36,724 nucleotides of DNA, taken from a virus. Below are positions 29,840 through 36,724 of this stretch, piece by piece. A program made the position numbers and the translations under genes. The number at the start of each line of letters is the position of its first letter. Positions within the stretch are counted from its first letter, which is position 1. Under the pieces are notes generated by a model. It saw only the letters and a program-made list of their open reading frames with translations. It searched no databases and was not told the origin of the DNA. The stretch is taken from positions 1 through 36,724 of IMG/VR virus record IMGVR_UViG_3300033153_012499, one strand, 5' to 3'.

Positions 29840-29995
29840 TCGCCTCTCTCCACCGGTGGGTTTCATACATTGTGCTGGGATTAACACCGAGTAGATAGAA
29901 TGAGCTGGCACAGGGCGAATTGGGTGCCACCGGCTTGGAAACTCACCCGTTCGGGAAGTTAATCTCATTCTATCGCGGGGCTTTATGCCCCCTCG
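29840..29995 (+). ncRNA. Structured RNA with pseudoknot
   Basis: Strong pairings are present. GATAGAATGAG (29894-29904) pairs with CTCATTCTATC (29964-29974), 11 perfect bp. TGGCAC (29906-29911) pairs with GTGCCA (29924-29929). CCCG-TT-CGGG is at 29946-29955 and GGGGC-TTTAT-GCCCC at 29977-29991. GGTGGGTTT (29855-29863) pairs with AAACTCACC (29939-29947, one G-U), which crosses the long stem and makes a pseudoknot. GGGATTAA (29878-29885) can also pair with TTAATCTC (29959-29966). No good ORF covers the region. Size and complexity recall the HEARO/omega RNAs of IscB elements, but no IscB gene is present. Confidence 0.7.
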
Positions 29996-30011
29996 GCGGA
30001 GGAACACGAAA

Positions 30012-30167
30012 ATGAAATGTAAAAAATGTAAGATCGATCTACCAATCCTCACCCTCCAAAGAGGACGCTGGTATTGCAAAGATTGTCTCGATCCAAAGCC
30101 AAACAATTCTCCGTTTAATTTTATTCCGAAAAAAGGATGCGCTAAATTCGATTTAAAAAATGACTGA
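30012..30167 (+). CDS. 51-aa zinc-ribbon protein
   Basis: From ATG 30012 the product begins MKCKKCKIDLPILTLQRGRW. The pairs CKKC (3-6) and CKDC (22-25) form a classic ribbon, followed by a Pro/Asn-rich tail. The start lies 21 bases after the last hairpin of the structured RNA, so the RNA may act as its leader. Confidence 0.6.
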   Translation: MKCKKCKIDLPILTLQRGRWYCKDCLDPKPNNSPFNFIPKKGCAKFDLKND

Positions 30168-30336
30168 TAATGAAAAAATCGCGAGATGTAAAAAGAGAGG
30201 AATTAAGTTAACGCGCTCACAGCGTAAGACATTTTTTGAAAAGGTTATTAAACTACCAAAAGATACTTGGATTTTTATAGGCGCAACATTGTTTGTGTTC
30301 GCCGAGAATTCTGCATTGTGTTTTAGCCACACTTGA
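30160..30336 (+). CDS. 58-aa hypothetical protein
   Basis: The frame runs from ATG 30160, overlapping the zinc-ribbon stop by 8 bases. The first half (MTDNEKIARCKKRGIKLTRS) is basic and plausible. The second half, from about residue 36, has a hydrophobic, Cys-containing composition unlike the rest (WIFIGATLFVFAENSALC). It may be a small membrane protein or a gene fused to non-coding sequence. Confidence 0.4.
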   Translation: MTDNEKIARCKKRGIKLTRSQRKTFFEKVIKLPKDTWIFIGATLFVFAENSALCFSHT

Positions 30337-30473
30337 CGCCAAGGTTGACCACCTGCGTTTTATTTCGGAACAGACTACGGATGCCAATGCCTCGCGCTGG
30401 ACGAAGTAGAGTAAAATCCGATCGGTCAAACAAAACAACCGAATCTAAAACATTTGTCAAGATAGGGTAAAAC
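30337..30473. other. Unassigned stretch before the terminase genes
   Basis: No supported gene. One plus-strand frame, open from 30281 to TAG 30416-30418, lacks a standard start but ends in protein-like sequence (DAKVDHLRFISEQTTDANAS), possibly a decayed gene end. An 8-bp palindrome, CCGATCGG, is at 30418-30425. The terminase promoter follows. The stretch could contain the packaging (cos/pac) site, but no landmark proves it. Confidence 0.4.
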
Positions 30474-30501
30474 TTGCCAAAGTGGGTTGATGGGTTATTA
30501 T
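30474..30501 (+). promoter_or_regulatory. Promoter of the terminase operon, nearly leaderless
   Basis: TTGCCA (30474-30479), 16 bases, TATTAT (30496-30501). The terminase ATG at 30508 begins 6 bases after the -10, so the message should start at or very near the start codon. Confidence 0.55.
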
Positions 30502-30507
30502 ACAGAT

Positions 30508-30873
30508 ATGGAATCAAAGCAAACAGTCGCGAACAGAGAGAATGGAAAACTCGGAGGAAGACCAACCGGGTCAATCAGTAAAAGCCGACAAATCGCAAAT
30601 GATTTTAAAGAGTATGTCGCCAAAAGAATCAAAGCAAAAAGAAAACCAATTATCGATGCGTTGATTAAAAAATCCGAAGATGGAGATGTCGCCGCCGCAA
30701 AAGAATTATTCGATCGAGGTTTTGGGAGAACAGCAGTTCCAATCGAAGACGCGCCGCCGCCACCACCAAACATTCTCACAATAATTCTCCAAAAAATAGA
30801 TGGACAAACAGCTCGACTCGAATGCGAAAAAAGTCCTGAAATTATTGAAGGACAGGGAGTGGAGGCTCAATAA
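30508..30873 (+). CDS. terS: Terminase small subunit (probable)
   Basis: The product is 121 aa from ATG 30508. An in-frame ATG at 30487 lies upstream of the promoter's -10 and is therefore unlikely. The N-terminus GGRPTGSISKSRQIANDFKEYVAKR has the helix-turn-helix-like opening common in small terminases. Then comes EDGDVAAAKELFDRGFGRT, a motif frequent in this family (xKELxDRxxGK), and a Pro-rich linker. It overlaps the large subunit gene by 74 bases. It recognises phage DNA for packaging. Confidence 0.7.
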   Translation: MESKQTVANRENGKLGGRPTGSISKSRQIANDFKEYVAKRIKAKRKPIIDALIKKSEDGDVAAAKELFDRGFGRTAVPIEDAPPPPPNILTIILQKIDGQTARLECEKSPEIIEGQGVEAQ

Positions 30874-32350
30874 TCTTTATTGGATCGTAAATAAGCGCGG
30901 AGAGAAAATTCGATTCAAACTGAATTGGGCGCAAAAACTCCTCCTTGATAATTTATGGTTCTTAAATATTATTCTGAAAGCTCGGCAGCTCGGGATGTCA
31001 ACATTCATTTCAATATTCTTTTTGGATGTTTGCCTTTTCAATTCAAACCAAACTTGCGGTCAGATTTGCGACACACTCACAAACGCAAAAGCTTTTTTGG
31101 AAGACAAAATAAAACACGCTTACGATTCGATGGACGACTGGATAAAACCAAGCATCCCGAAAATAACAAAATATTCAAAATCAAGTGATGATGCTGGGAT
31201 TTGGTTTTCGAACGGATCAAGTATTCGTGTCGGGACGAGTTTTCGATCGGGGACGCTTCAATTTCTCCACGTGTCGGAACACGCGAAGATTTGTAGCAGT
31301 AGACCAGATAAAGCTCGTGAGATAAAAAACGGCGCGCTCAACACAGTGCAAGCCGGTCAATTTGTTTTTATTGAGTCAACCGCCGAAGACAAAGATGGTG
31401 ATTTTTACACAATGACAAAACGCGCCGAGGAAAACCAACTGGCTGGTGCTGAATTGTCCGAACTTGATTATCGTTTTCAGTTTTTCACTTGGCATCGTCA
31501 GCCCGAATACCGATTGAGTCCGCCTGATGATTTTAAATTTAGCATCAAGTCGAGGGAATATTTCGACTCGCTTCCTTTTAAGATGGATGACGAGCAAAAG
31601 TATTGGTATGTGAAAAAGAAAGAAACTCTCGGCGACGATATGTTTCAAGAATACCCGAGCATCCCCGAGGAGGCGTTTGAGCAAACAAATGAGGGCAGAT
31701 ATTTCCACACGAAGATTCAAAAACTGATCAATGACGGTCGCTATTCAGAGTTTGGAATTGAGGAGGGAATTTTGATTGATACCTTTTGGGATTTAGGGAT
31801 GAATGATTATATGAGTATTTGGTTTGTGCAATTTATTAACAAAGAAATTCGAATCGTGGACTTTTTGGAGGGAAGTGGCGAGGGGCTGGCGTATTATGCC
31901 GAGAGACTAAAAGAAAAAGGCAGACCGATAACTGACGGCGGGCTGGGATACAAATACGGGAGGCACACCGCTCCTCACGACATCAAAGTGCGGGAACTGA
32001 CTGGATCAGGTGAATCAAGACAAGAATACGCGAAAAAACTTGGAATCAATTTTGAGATCGCGCCGAATTTATCTTTCGAAGACGGGATCGATGCGGCACG
32101 AAGGATCATAAATAATTGCTGGTTTCGTAAATCAACAACCGAGGACGGATTCAAACATCTGCAAAAATACTCGAAGAAGTGGAGCGAGGCTCTCGGATGC
32201 TACACCGGCGAAAAGCACGATCAACACTCTCACGCATCGGCGGCGTTTCGTTATCTCGCCGTGTCGAGCGGTCTGAACCACAAAGACGATGATGATGTTC
32301 GCGCACTCAAAGCAAAAGCAAGAATGAGTTTCAAACCGCAAGGTGATTGA
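30800..32350 (+). CDS. terL: Terminase large subunit
   Basis: The product is 516 aa. The ATPase has the Walker A-like KARQLGMST at 60-68, a Walker B ending at the acidic pair FLHVSEHA (155-162, catalytic Glu160) and a C motif near FIESTAE. The nuclease has DTFWDLGMND (Asp331), TAPHDIKVREL (Asp394) and HDQHSHASAAFRYLA (Asp474). The opening RLNNLYWIVNKRGEKIRF is also typical of the family. It translocates DNA into the prohead and cuts it at the end of packaging. All key residues are present. Confidence 0.93.
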   Translation: MDKQLDSNAKKVLKLLKDREWRLNNLYWIVNKRGEKIRFKLNWAQKLLLDNLWFLNIILKARQLGMSTFISIFFLDVCLFNSNQTCGQICDTLTNAKAFLEDKIKHAYDSMDDWIKPSIPKITKYSKSSDDAGIWFSNGSSIRVGTSFRSGTLQFLHVSEHAKICSSRPDKAREIKNGALNTVQAGQFVFIESTAEDKDGDFYTMTKRAEENQLAGAELSELDYRFQFFTWHRQPEYRLSPPDDFKFSIKSREYFDSLPFKMDDEQKYWYVKKKETLGDDMFQEYPSIPEEAFEQTNEGRYFHTKIQKLINDGRYSEFGIEEGILIDTFWDLGMNDYMSIWFVQFINKEIRIVDFLEGSGEGLAYYAERLKEKGRPITDGGLGYKYGRHTAPHDIKVRELTGSGESRQEYAKKLGINFEIAPNLSFEDGIDAARRIINNCWFRKSTTEDGFKHLQKYSKKWSEALGCYTGEKHDQHSHASAAFRYLAVSSGLNHKDDDDVRALKAKARMSFKPQGD

Positions 32351-32366
32351 TGTGGTAGAATAAACC

Positions 32367-32574
32367 AGCCTAAGTCGGACGTTCCATACTTCAACGGACA
32401 GAGAGCCGTATGATTCGAAGAGTTACGCGTTTAGCGTTCGATTTCGACTCAAGAATCAAGAGGGAAGCAGTTGGTTGCGTGATTCGTTTCAGGTAGTCAG
32501 TAGTGCTATGTTAGTTGCGGCGGTAACGACCCCTCTACTGTATAACCAGCTTGGTATGGCATCCGACTTAGGCT
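32367..32574 (+). ncRNA. 208-nt structured RNA between terminase and portal
   Basis: A perfect 13-bp stem, AGCCTAAGTCGGA (32367-32379) with TCCGACTTAGGCT (32562-32574), closes the element. Inside are TGATTC/GAATCA (32411-32416 with 32453-32458) enclosing GAGT/ACTC and an ACGC-GTTTA-GCGT hairpin. CATAC/GTATG lies near 32385-32412. CAGTAG/CTACTG (32498-32503 with 32535-32540) encloses GTTGC/GTAAC, and ACCA-GCT-TGGT comes near the 3' end. No ORF fits. A strong promoter for the portal gene follows 20 bases later. It does not fit a tRNA, tmRNA or intron that I know. Packaging RNA is an inference from position. Confidence 0.75.
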
Positions 32575-32594
32575 TCTAAAAACATTACTGCGGA

Positions 32595-32622
32595 TTGACT
32601 TTTATTTTTTATTTTGTATATT
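32595..32622 (+). promoter_or_regulatory. Strong promoter at the portal gene
   Basis: TTGACT (32595-32600), 16 bases of AT-rich DNA, TATATT (32617-32622). The portal ATG begins 8 bases later, so the transcript is predicted to be leaderless. It probably drives the whole structural operon. Confidence 0.7.
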
Positions 32623-32630
32623 GGTGGGTA

Positions 32631-34400
32631 ATGGCTGATTCTTACGACGCACCGATTCCAGCGGCGAAAACTGGCGACTCCGAAAAGCCTATTGCCCAAA
32701 AAATAGCGGAAATAATCAAAGACAGCGATAATTTATACGCCACAGAATACGATATTCGCGAGACACTTCGGATCGTGAAAGAATCAATTTTTGACACAAA
32801 AGACCCGACAAACTTGACTCGACGAGTTGAGGCTTTTATGCCATACCTCGCATTCTTGAAAATGTATCAGCAGTTTCAGTTGCCCGATATTACTTTGGAG
32901 TGCGCCGCAGTGTCCCCGAACAAACTGGCGACAGTTCAAGCTCTTTTTGAAGACGCGCTCGAACAATCAAACTGGCGCAATGTCTTGACCGGCACGAACG
33001 GAGCGCAAGCAAAAATGATCGGCTACGGCGATGCTTTCCCGAGCTTTGGTCGCCGCCCCGAATACGATGAACTCGGAACAGGATTTCCTTTTAGCTATCG
33101 ACTTGAAAATACCGCACGAATCAAGTTCCCGAAAAATGCGGTTAAACTTTGGAATCCCGGCGACGAACGAGAGTGCCGACAGCTCGTGATCCTACGCGAA
33201 AAAGATTTGGATCAGGCGTGGGAAGACGATCCAATTTTAAAACGAAACGGAATCAGCGGGAAAATTCTGATGGAGATCGACGAAAAGATGAACACCCAAA
33301 CCGACGAGCAAGAGAACCGAGAGGAAAGAATAGTCGAGACGGCAGAATTTATCGACTTGAACAAACGCCTTTCGGTCAAAATGAGCGGAGCGACAAACTT
33401 CCTCCACGATGAATTTAAAGGCGATGAATTTCCGCACATTGATAGAAATAACCAAGCTCGCTTCCCAATGATGCACCTCGTGGCTTATGAGCGCGAGCAG
33501 GGGATGCTCAACTTCGGACTGCTCCACGCCACCTATCGATTTGCAATTATTATTCGGATTTTGCAGAATAAAAAAATCGAGTGGACGATCTCCAACACAA
33601 ATCCAGTCCGAATTGTCGCTCTCGGAGATATGAGCCAAACGGACTTCGTGGGACGGCACACCGATGCGATCGAAGACCAAAAGGTCGGCAAGACCGGCGT
33701 TATTTACACAAAAGGCTCTGAAAAAGCCACAATCGGGCATCTCGGAACTCCCGGCAACGCCCTGATAAATGCCGCCAACGAATCAATCGCGGAAATGGAA
33801 AAGAACATCCAAAGACTCGGCGTGAATATCGACGACATCACAATCGACACAGCCGAGAAACTCGGACAAACAGAATTAGCATTCGAATCACAAACAGCCG
33901 CCGCTCGCTCAATCCAAAAACAGAATGCAGATGAATATCAACGCGGAGCTGAATTTCTCCAAGACGCGATTATTATGGACATCGACGACGATAACGATGT
34001 GCCACTTCGTGCCAAGAATAAGATTCGAGATGATTCAGGAAACCTCGTCGCCGTCCCCGGAATTCCAGTCGAAAACGAAGATGGTGTGGTCGAGACAGTC
34101 AGTTTTACTTTAGGAGATTTGGCTTCCGAACTTAAAGCCAACGATTACCGGATTAAGATTTCTGGTGGAATTGTGAATCCACGCACGAGAATTCGCCGAA
34201 TTGAGAGAGACTTGCAACGAGACTTGATTATGCTCGCCAACCTCGGAGACCAAAAAGCCGCTCGTGCTTTGTCTGATCTCACAGCAAACAAATTTGAATC
34301 AGAGGGCATTCCGTTTCGATTTGATGATGTTCCCGAGACATCGCTACCTGAAAATTTGAGAGCGATTGCTACACCCGAAGCAGAAGAAATACCAGTTTAA
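32631..34400 (+). CDS. Portal protein
   Basis: The product is 589 aa from ATG 32631; the frame upstream to 32595 overlaps the promoter and gives an unlikely hydrophobic start. It follows terL and precedes scaffold and capsid, the canonical place for the portal. Sequence features: an early segment MPYLAFLKMYQQFQLPDI, NWRNVLTGTNGAQAKMIGYGDAFPSFG, LLHATYRFAIIIRILQNKKIEW and a long C-terminal helix region (FESQTAAARSIQKQNADEYQR). The length is typical for portals. It forms the ring through which DNA enters and leaves. Confidence 0.7.
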   Translation: MADSYDAPIPAAKTGDSEKPIAQKIAEIIKDSDNLYATEYDIRETLRIVKESIFDTKDPTNLTRRVEAFMPYLAFLKMYQQFQLPDITLECAAVSPNKLATVQALFEDALEQSNWRNVLTGTNGAQAKMIGYGDAFPSFGRRPEYDELGTGFPFSYRLENTARIKFPKNAVKLWNPGDERECRQLVILREKDLDQAWEDDPILKRNGISGKILMEIDEKMNTQTDEQENREERIVETAEFIDLNKRLSVKMSGATNFLHDEFKGDEFPHIDRNNQARFPMMHLVAYEREQGMLNFGLLHATYRFAIIIRILQNKKIEWTISNTNPVRIVALGDMSQTDFVGRHTDAIEDQKVGKTGVIYTKGSEKATIGHLGTPGNALINAANESIAEMEKNIQRLGVNIDDITIDTAEKLGQTELAFESQTAAARSIQKQNADEYQRGAEFLQDAIIMDIDDDNDVPLRAKNKIRDDSGNLVAVPGIPVENEDGVVETVSFTLGDLASELKANDYRIKISGGIVNPRTRIRRIERDLQRDLIMLANLGDQKAARALSDLTANKFESEGIPFRFDDVPETSLPENLRAIATPEAEEIPV

Positions 34401-34417
34401 AATAGCTTGCAAAAATT

Positions 34418-34831
34418 ATGAAACTATTTTTTAAAAATATCTTCCCGAGAATTAGACTGATAGGAAAAAGTTTGAGCGTCAGATATAAGGCAATTCAGTT
34501 TATCTATCAAAATAGGCTTTATATTCAATCTGATGTCCTCGAAATAACAAGTGGCGAGGTTTGGAGAGACAAATTGGCTACTTTTTATCGACAAAATTCA
34601 GCAATGATTTTAAGCGTAAATGAATGTTTGACATATCGTGATGAACTCTCTATCTTGAAACCTGAACTCATCGAGCAACATCGAAAAAGCTCAAAAATAT
34701 TTATTAATTTTATGCAGGAGTGCGTGAGACACCAATCCAAAGGTGAAACTCGCATCGATCTCGAAAAGGCAATCTCCGAACAGCAAGCAGTCATTCGCGA
34801 GGAACGCCGAGGAAAACCACTTTACTGCTAA
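34418..34831 (+). CDS. Hypothetical protein between portal and scaffold
   Basis: The product is 137 aa. The N-terminus is basic (MKLFFKNIFPRIRLIGKSLS), followed by helical sequence (WRDKLATFYRQNSAMILSVN and LIEQHRKSSKIFINFMQECVRH) and a C-terminal helix. Codon use is slightly more AT-rich than in flanking genes, which may indicate a later acquisition. Possible head-assembly helper or accessory gene. No family recognised. Confidence 0.55.
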   Translation: MKLFFKNIFPRIRLIGKSLSVRYKAIQFIYQNRLYIQSDVLEITSGEVWRDKLATFYRQNSAMILSVNECLTYRDELSILKPELIEQHRKSSKIFINFMQECVRHQSKGETRIDLEKAISEQQAVIREERRGKPLYC

Positions 34832-34842
34832 AAATTGGATGT

Positions 34843-34892
34843 CCGGTTAGCTCGCCAAAACTTGGAAAACTAACTGGGTTTCCAAACGGAAA
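34843..34892 (+). promoter_or_regulatory. Two-hairpin leader before the scaffold gene
   Basis: CCGGTTAG (34843-34850) pairs with CTAACTGG (34870-34877, one G-U), enclosing CCAA-AAC-TTGG (34855-34865). A second hairpin TTTCC-AAAC-GGAAA lies at 34879-34892. They end 25 bases before the scaffold ATG and may tune expression or stabilise processed mRNA. Confidence 0.5.
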
Positions 34893-34917
34893 TTCCTTTA
34901 CATTTCACCCCACTCCT

Positions 34918-35808
34918 ATGTCTGATGACACCCCCAATGGAGGTTCCGAGCTAAATGCCGGTTCCAAAGAGGCGGCGCCAACAACGCCTGCCGCGCCAAT
35001 CGCTGGTGATGATCCAGCAACGCCCGAGCAAGAGGAAACCCCGGCAACCGAGGAATCTTCTTCTGACGAAGAACTTCTCGCGGAAATAACTGCCGAGGAA
35101 ACACCACCCCCAACCGCGCCCGACCCGGCGAAAGTTGAGGCTGAAAAAGCCGAACGCCGAAAGGAGGCGAAAGCCGACTTTAAGTTAAAGCTTACGAACT
35201 TCGTGGCGCAAGTCACCGAAGCTCGTGCAGATGGTAAATCTCTCGATGACGCACTCGAAGGTATCCCTGATAGCTTCAAAGGCAAAATTCGAAAGATAGC
35301 CACCAATCAAGCCACAATTTCCGAAGAAGTCGAAAACGAAGGAGGTAGTGAAGCTCCCAAAACGCTGGGGGCTAAACCCGAAATGACTCCGATGCAAGCT
35401 GCCGAAGCGGTGGCTGACAAAAAGGAGGCAAATGGGTTGATGCTCGAAATTGTTAAAGCATCCGGTTTGAATAAGAAAACTGCCCACGCAATAAGTGGCA
35501 GAAAAAAATTCAAAGCAGATGTCGAACAATTTGCAAAAGCAATGCCACGCAGCAAAGCGGTGGAAGCGGCTGCGGCTACCAACGGACTACTCGACAAAGT
35601 AGCTCTCGCGAAAGCAAAAAAACAAGTCACCCGAGAAAGAGGCACAGCACTCGCTCCGGCTGGCAATCCACCAATCTCTCCTGATAAGCACCAATACACG
35701 GCAGCGGAGCTGTCGCAACTACCAAAACCAGTTTATAACAAAGTAATGGCGAAAGTAGATAAAGGAGAGGTAAAAATTGTCTCACCAAAGACAACACCAG
35801 TAGCTTGA
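34918..35808 (+). CDS. Capsid scaffold protein
   Basis: The product is 296 aa. The N-terminal third is acidic and Pro/Glu-rich (disordered). The middle is helical (KVEAEKAERRKEAKADFKLK, NFVAQVTEARADGKSLD). The C-terminal part is Lys/Ala-rich with a basic end. Composition, length and place immediately before the coat gene fit a scaffolding protein that shapes the procapsid and then leaves. No protease motif is visible. The start follows catttcaccccactcctATG. Confidence 0.7.
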   Translation: MSDDTPNGGSELNAGSKEAAPTTPAAPIAGDDPATPEQEETPATEESSSDEELLAEITAEETPPPTAPDPAKVEAEKAERRKEAKADFKLKLTNFVAQVTEARADGKSLDDALEGIPDSFKGKIRKIATNQATISEEVENEGGSEAPKTLGAKPEMTPMQAAEAVADKKEANGLMLEIVKASGLNKKTAHAISGRKKFKADVEQFAKAMPRSKAVEAAAATNGLLDKVALAKAKKQVTRERGTALAPAGNPPISPDKHQYTAAELSQLPKPVYNKVMAKVDKGEVKIVSPKTTPVA

Positions 35809-35855
35809 CACTCATTGATAACGGGTGATCAAGTTCCCTTTCACCCCCCTATCAA

Positions 35856-36724
35856 ATGAGTAATACTCTTGTCCTCAAAGACATTCTCCAAAAGGAGACC
35901 TCCCGAAAATTCGACAACGCAGTCAGAATTTTCCCTTGGGCTAATCGTCAATTTGAGGGTCAGCTGAAAAAGAAAGGTGATACAGTCACAGTTCAAACCG
36001 TCCCCAACACGACATACAAACGAAATGTCACGGCGGGCGCGGATCAAACCGGGTCTGATTTCACAATTACTTCCAGCGACCTCACAGTTGATCAAGTTGC
36101 CCAGTTCATCCGCAATATTAAAGATATTGAGGAAATTCAAAACAATTTCAGCCTCACGGCTAAATTCGCCGAGCGTGATGCTACGGCTGCCGCGATCTTA
36201 ATGGATCGTTTCACCGCTTTCACCGCGCAGGCAGGTGCTGATTCCGGCAACATCTTGGACGCTGGCGCACCAACAACCCTCACGAAAGACAACATTGTTC
36301 CCCTCATCGAGGAGATGCGAAAAGCTCTTTCGGAAAACAACGCAATCGACAACGCTGCTCTCTTTGTCAATCCAAACGCGATGAGTTTCATTCGACAGAG
36401 TGATCTCTTCACCGGATTTGCCGAAGGTCTTTCACAGCGTCGCTCGATGGGTTCGGGCACAATCTCCGGCTTTACAGTCATCGAAACAAACGACCTTCCT
36501 TTTGCCGCTGATCTTCAAATGGCGACAAACCCAACAGCAACCGACACCATCGTAATCGGTGGAGTGACTTTCACTTATGTGACTTCGATTGGAACTGCTG
36601 CTGGGAATGTCCTCATCGGCGCAAATGTGGCGGCTTCGCAAGCGAATCTCGTGACATTGTTGGCTGCACCCGGGACAACAACGGCAACCGGCGTAGCTGT
36701 CTCGTCCGCAGACCAAGAAACACT
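35856..36724 (+). CDS. Major capsid protein, N-terminal part (continues at base 2)
   Basis: The reading frame starts at ATG 35856 (motif tttcacccccctatcaaATG) and runs off the window end. It continues at bases 2-415 for a total of 389 aa. It begins MSNTLVLKDILQKETSRKFD. The segments FPWANRQFEGQLKKKGDTV, VDQVAQFIRNIKDIEEIQNN and LFVNPNAMSFIRQSDLF are the usual pattern of P22-type/HK97-fold coat proteins (N-arm, spine helix, then an FVNPxxxxxL strand). A beta-rich insertion begins near residue 225 (PTATDTIVIGGVTFTYV). No N-terminal delta domain is needed, because the scaffold is a separate protein. Confidence 0.85.
   Translation, partial: MSNTLVLKDILQKETSRKFDNAVRIFPWANRQFEGQLKKKGDTVTVQTVPNTTYKRNVTAGADQTGSDFTITSSDLTVDQVAQFIRNIKDIEEIQNNFSLTAKFAERDATAAAILMDRFTAFTAQAGADSGNILDAGAPTTLTKDNIVPLIEEMRKALSENNAIDNAALFVNPNAMSFIRQSDLFTGFAEGLSQRRSMGSGTISGFTVIETNDLPFAADLQMATNPTATDTIVIGGVTFTYVTSIGTAAGNVLIGANVAASQANLVTLLAAPGTTTATGVAVSSADQET
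36611..36724. repeat. Terminal overlap, right copy
   Basis: This copy is identical to bases 1-114. It lies within the capsid coding sequence and preserves the frame across the join. Confidence 0.95.

Noticed and set aside
30360-30420. ACAGACTACGG, resembling a group I intron R element
   Set aside because: No convincing S element or P7 partner follows, and both flanking genes are intact without needing splicing.
30253-30438. 61-aa minus-strand ORF
   Set aside because: It is Cys/Arg-rich, has no start motif, opposes all neighbours and covers the terminase upstream region.
32401-32425. GAGCCGTATG, resembling the 5' strand of a group II intron domain V
   Set aside because: The matching 3' strand (ACGGTTC-type) and the GAAA loop are missing, and there is no intron-encoded protein.

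Overview
The window is a complete circular-mapping genome of a tailed double-stranded DNA phage, given with a short overlap. Bases 1-114 are identical to 36611-36724, so the unit is about 36,610 bp. The cut falls inside the major capsid gene, which starts at 35856, runs off the right end and resumes at base 2. There are no tRNA or rRNA genes. The standard code fits, since TGA is used as a stop. The host cannot be named. Start codons almost never have a Shine-Dalgarno sequence. About sixteen starts instead carry a pyrimidine motif of the form TAACCCC or TAACTTC just before an A-rich ATG, and some promoters sit directly on the start codon. This fits a host that depends little on Shine-Dalgarno pairing, possibly a candidate-phylum (Patescibacteria-like) bacterium, but that is inference.

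Plus strand, late region (30508 through the junction to 14862): small and large terminase, a 208-nt structured RNA, portal, a hypothetical gene, scaffold, capsid, two small virion-type proteins, a giant secreted-looking fibre with a beta-propeller tail, a row of small membrane and coiled-coil proteins (holin and spanin candidates), a connector, a nozzle/stabilisation-like protein, a second fibre, and two long helical virion proteins. The first helical protein contains an M15 peptidase domain. Portal, scaffold, coat, connector, nozzle and fibre order, with no tape measure or tail sheath, suggests a podovirus-like virion.

Minus strand, early region (23317 to 14932): one long operon with many 4-bp ATGA overlaps. 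It encodes RecT-like annealing protein, YqaJ-like exonuclease, winged-helix regulators, a C-type-lectin-fold protein resembling targets of diversity-generating retroelements, a VRR-NUC nuclease, a large DNA methyltransferase, a NinB-like protein and many small proteins. The methyltransferase gene contains two HNH endonuclease genes in other frames, one on the same strand and one antisense, and its own frame stays open through both.

Plus strand, lysis, replication and accessory region (23435 to 30336): a pair of overlapping lysis genes, a divergent M15 endolysin, a replication initiator with a hexanucleotide repeat, DnaB-type helicase, an apparent leftover of a TnpB gene with its guide-RNA scaffold, a free HNH protein, RusA resolvase, and a two-gene anti-defence cassette. 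That cassette holds Tad2 (DUF2829) and a helical protein that may belong to the Acb2/Tad1 group. A pseudoknotted RNA of about 150 nt follows.

Most notable: the double HNH nesting in the methyltransferase, three structured RNAs in otherwise packed DNA, the unusual translation-start signal, the overlapping lysis genes and the anti-defence cassette.
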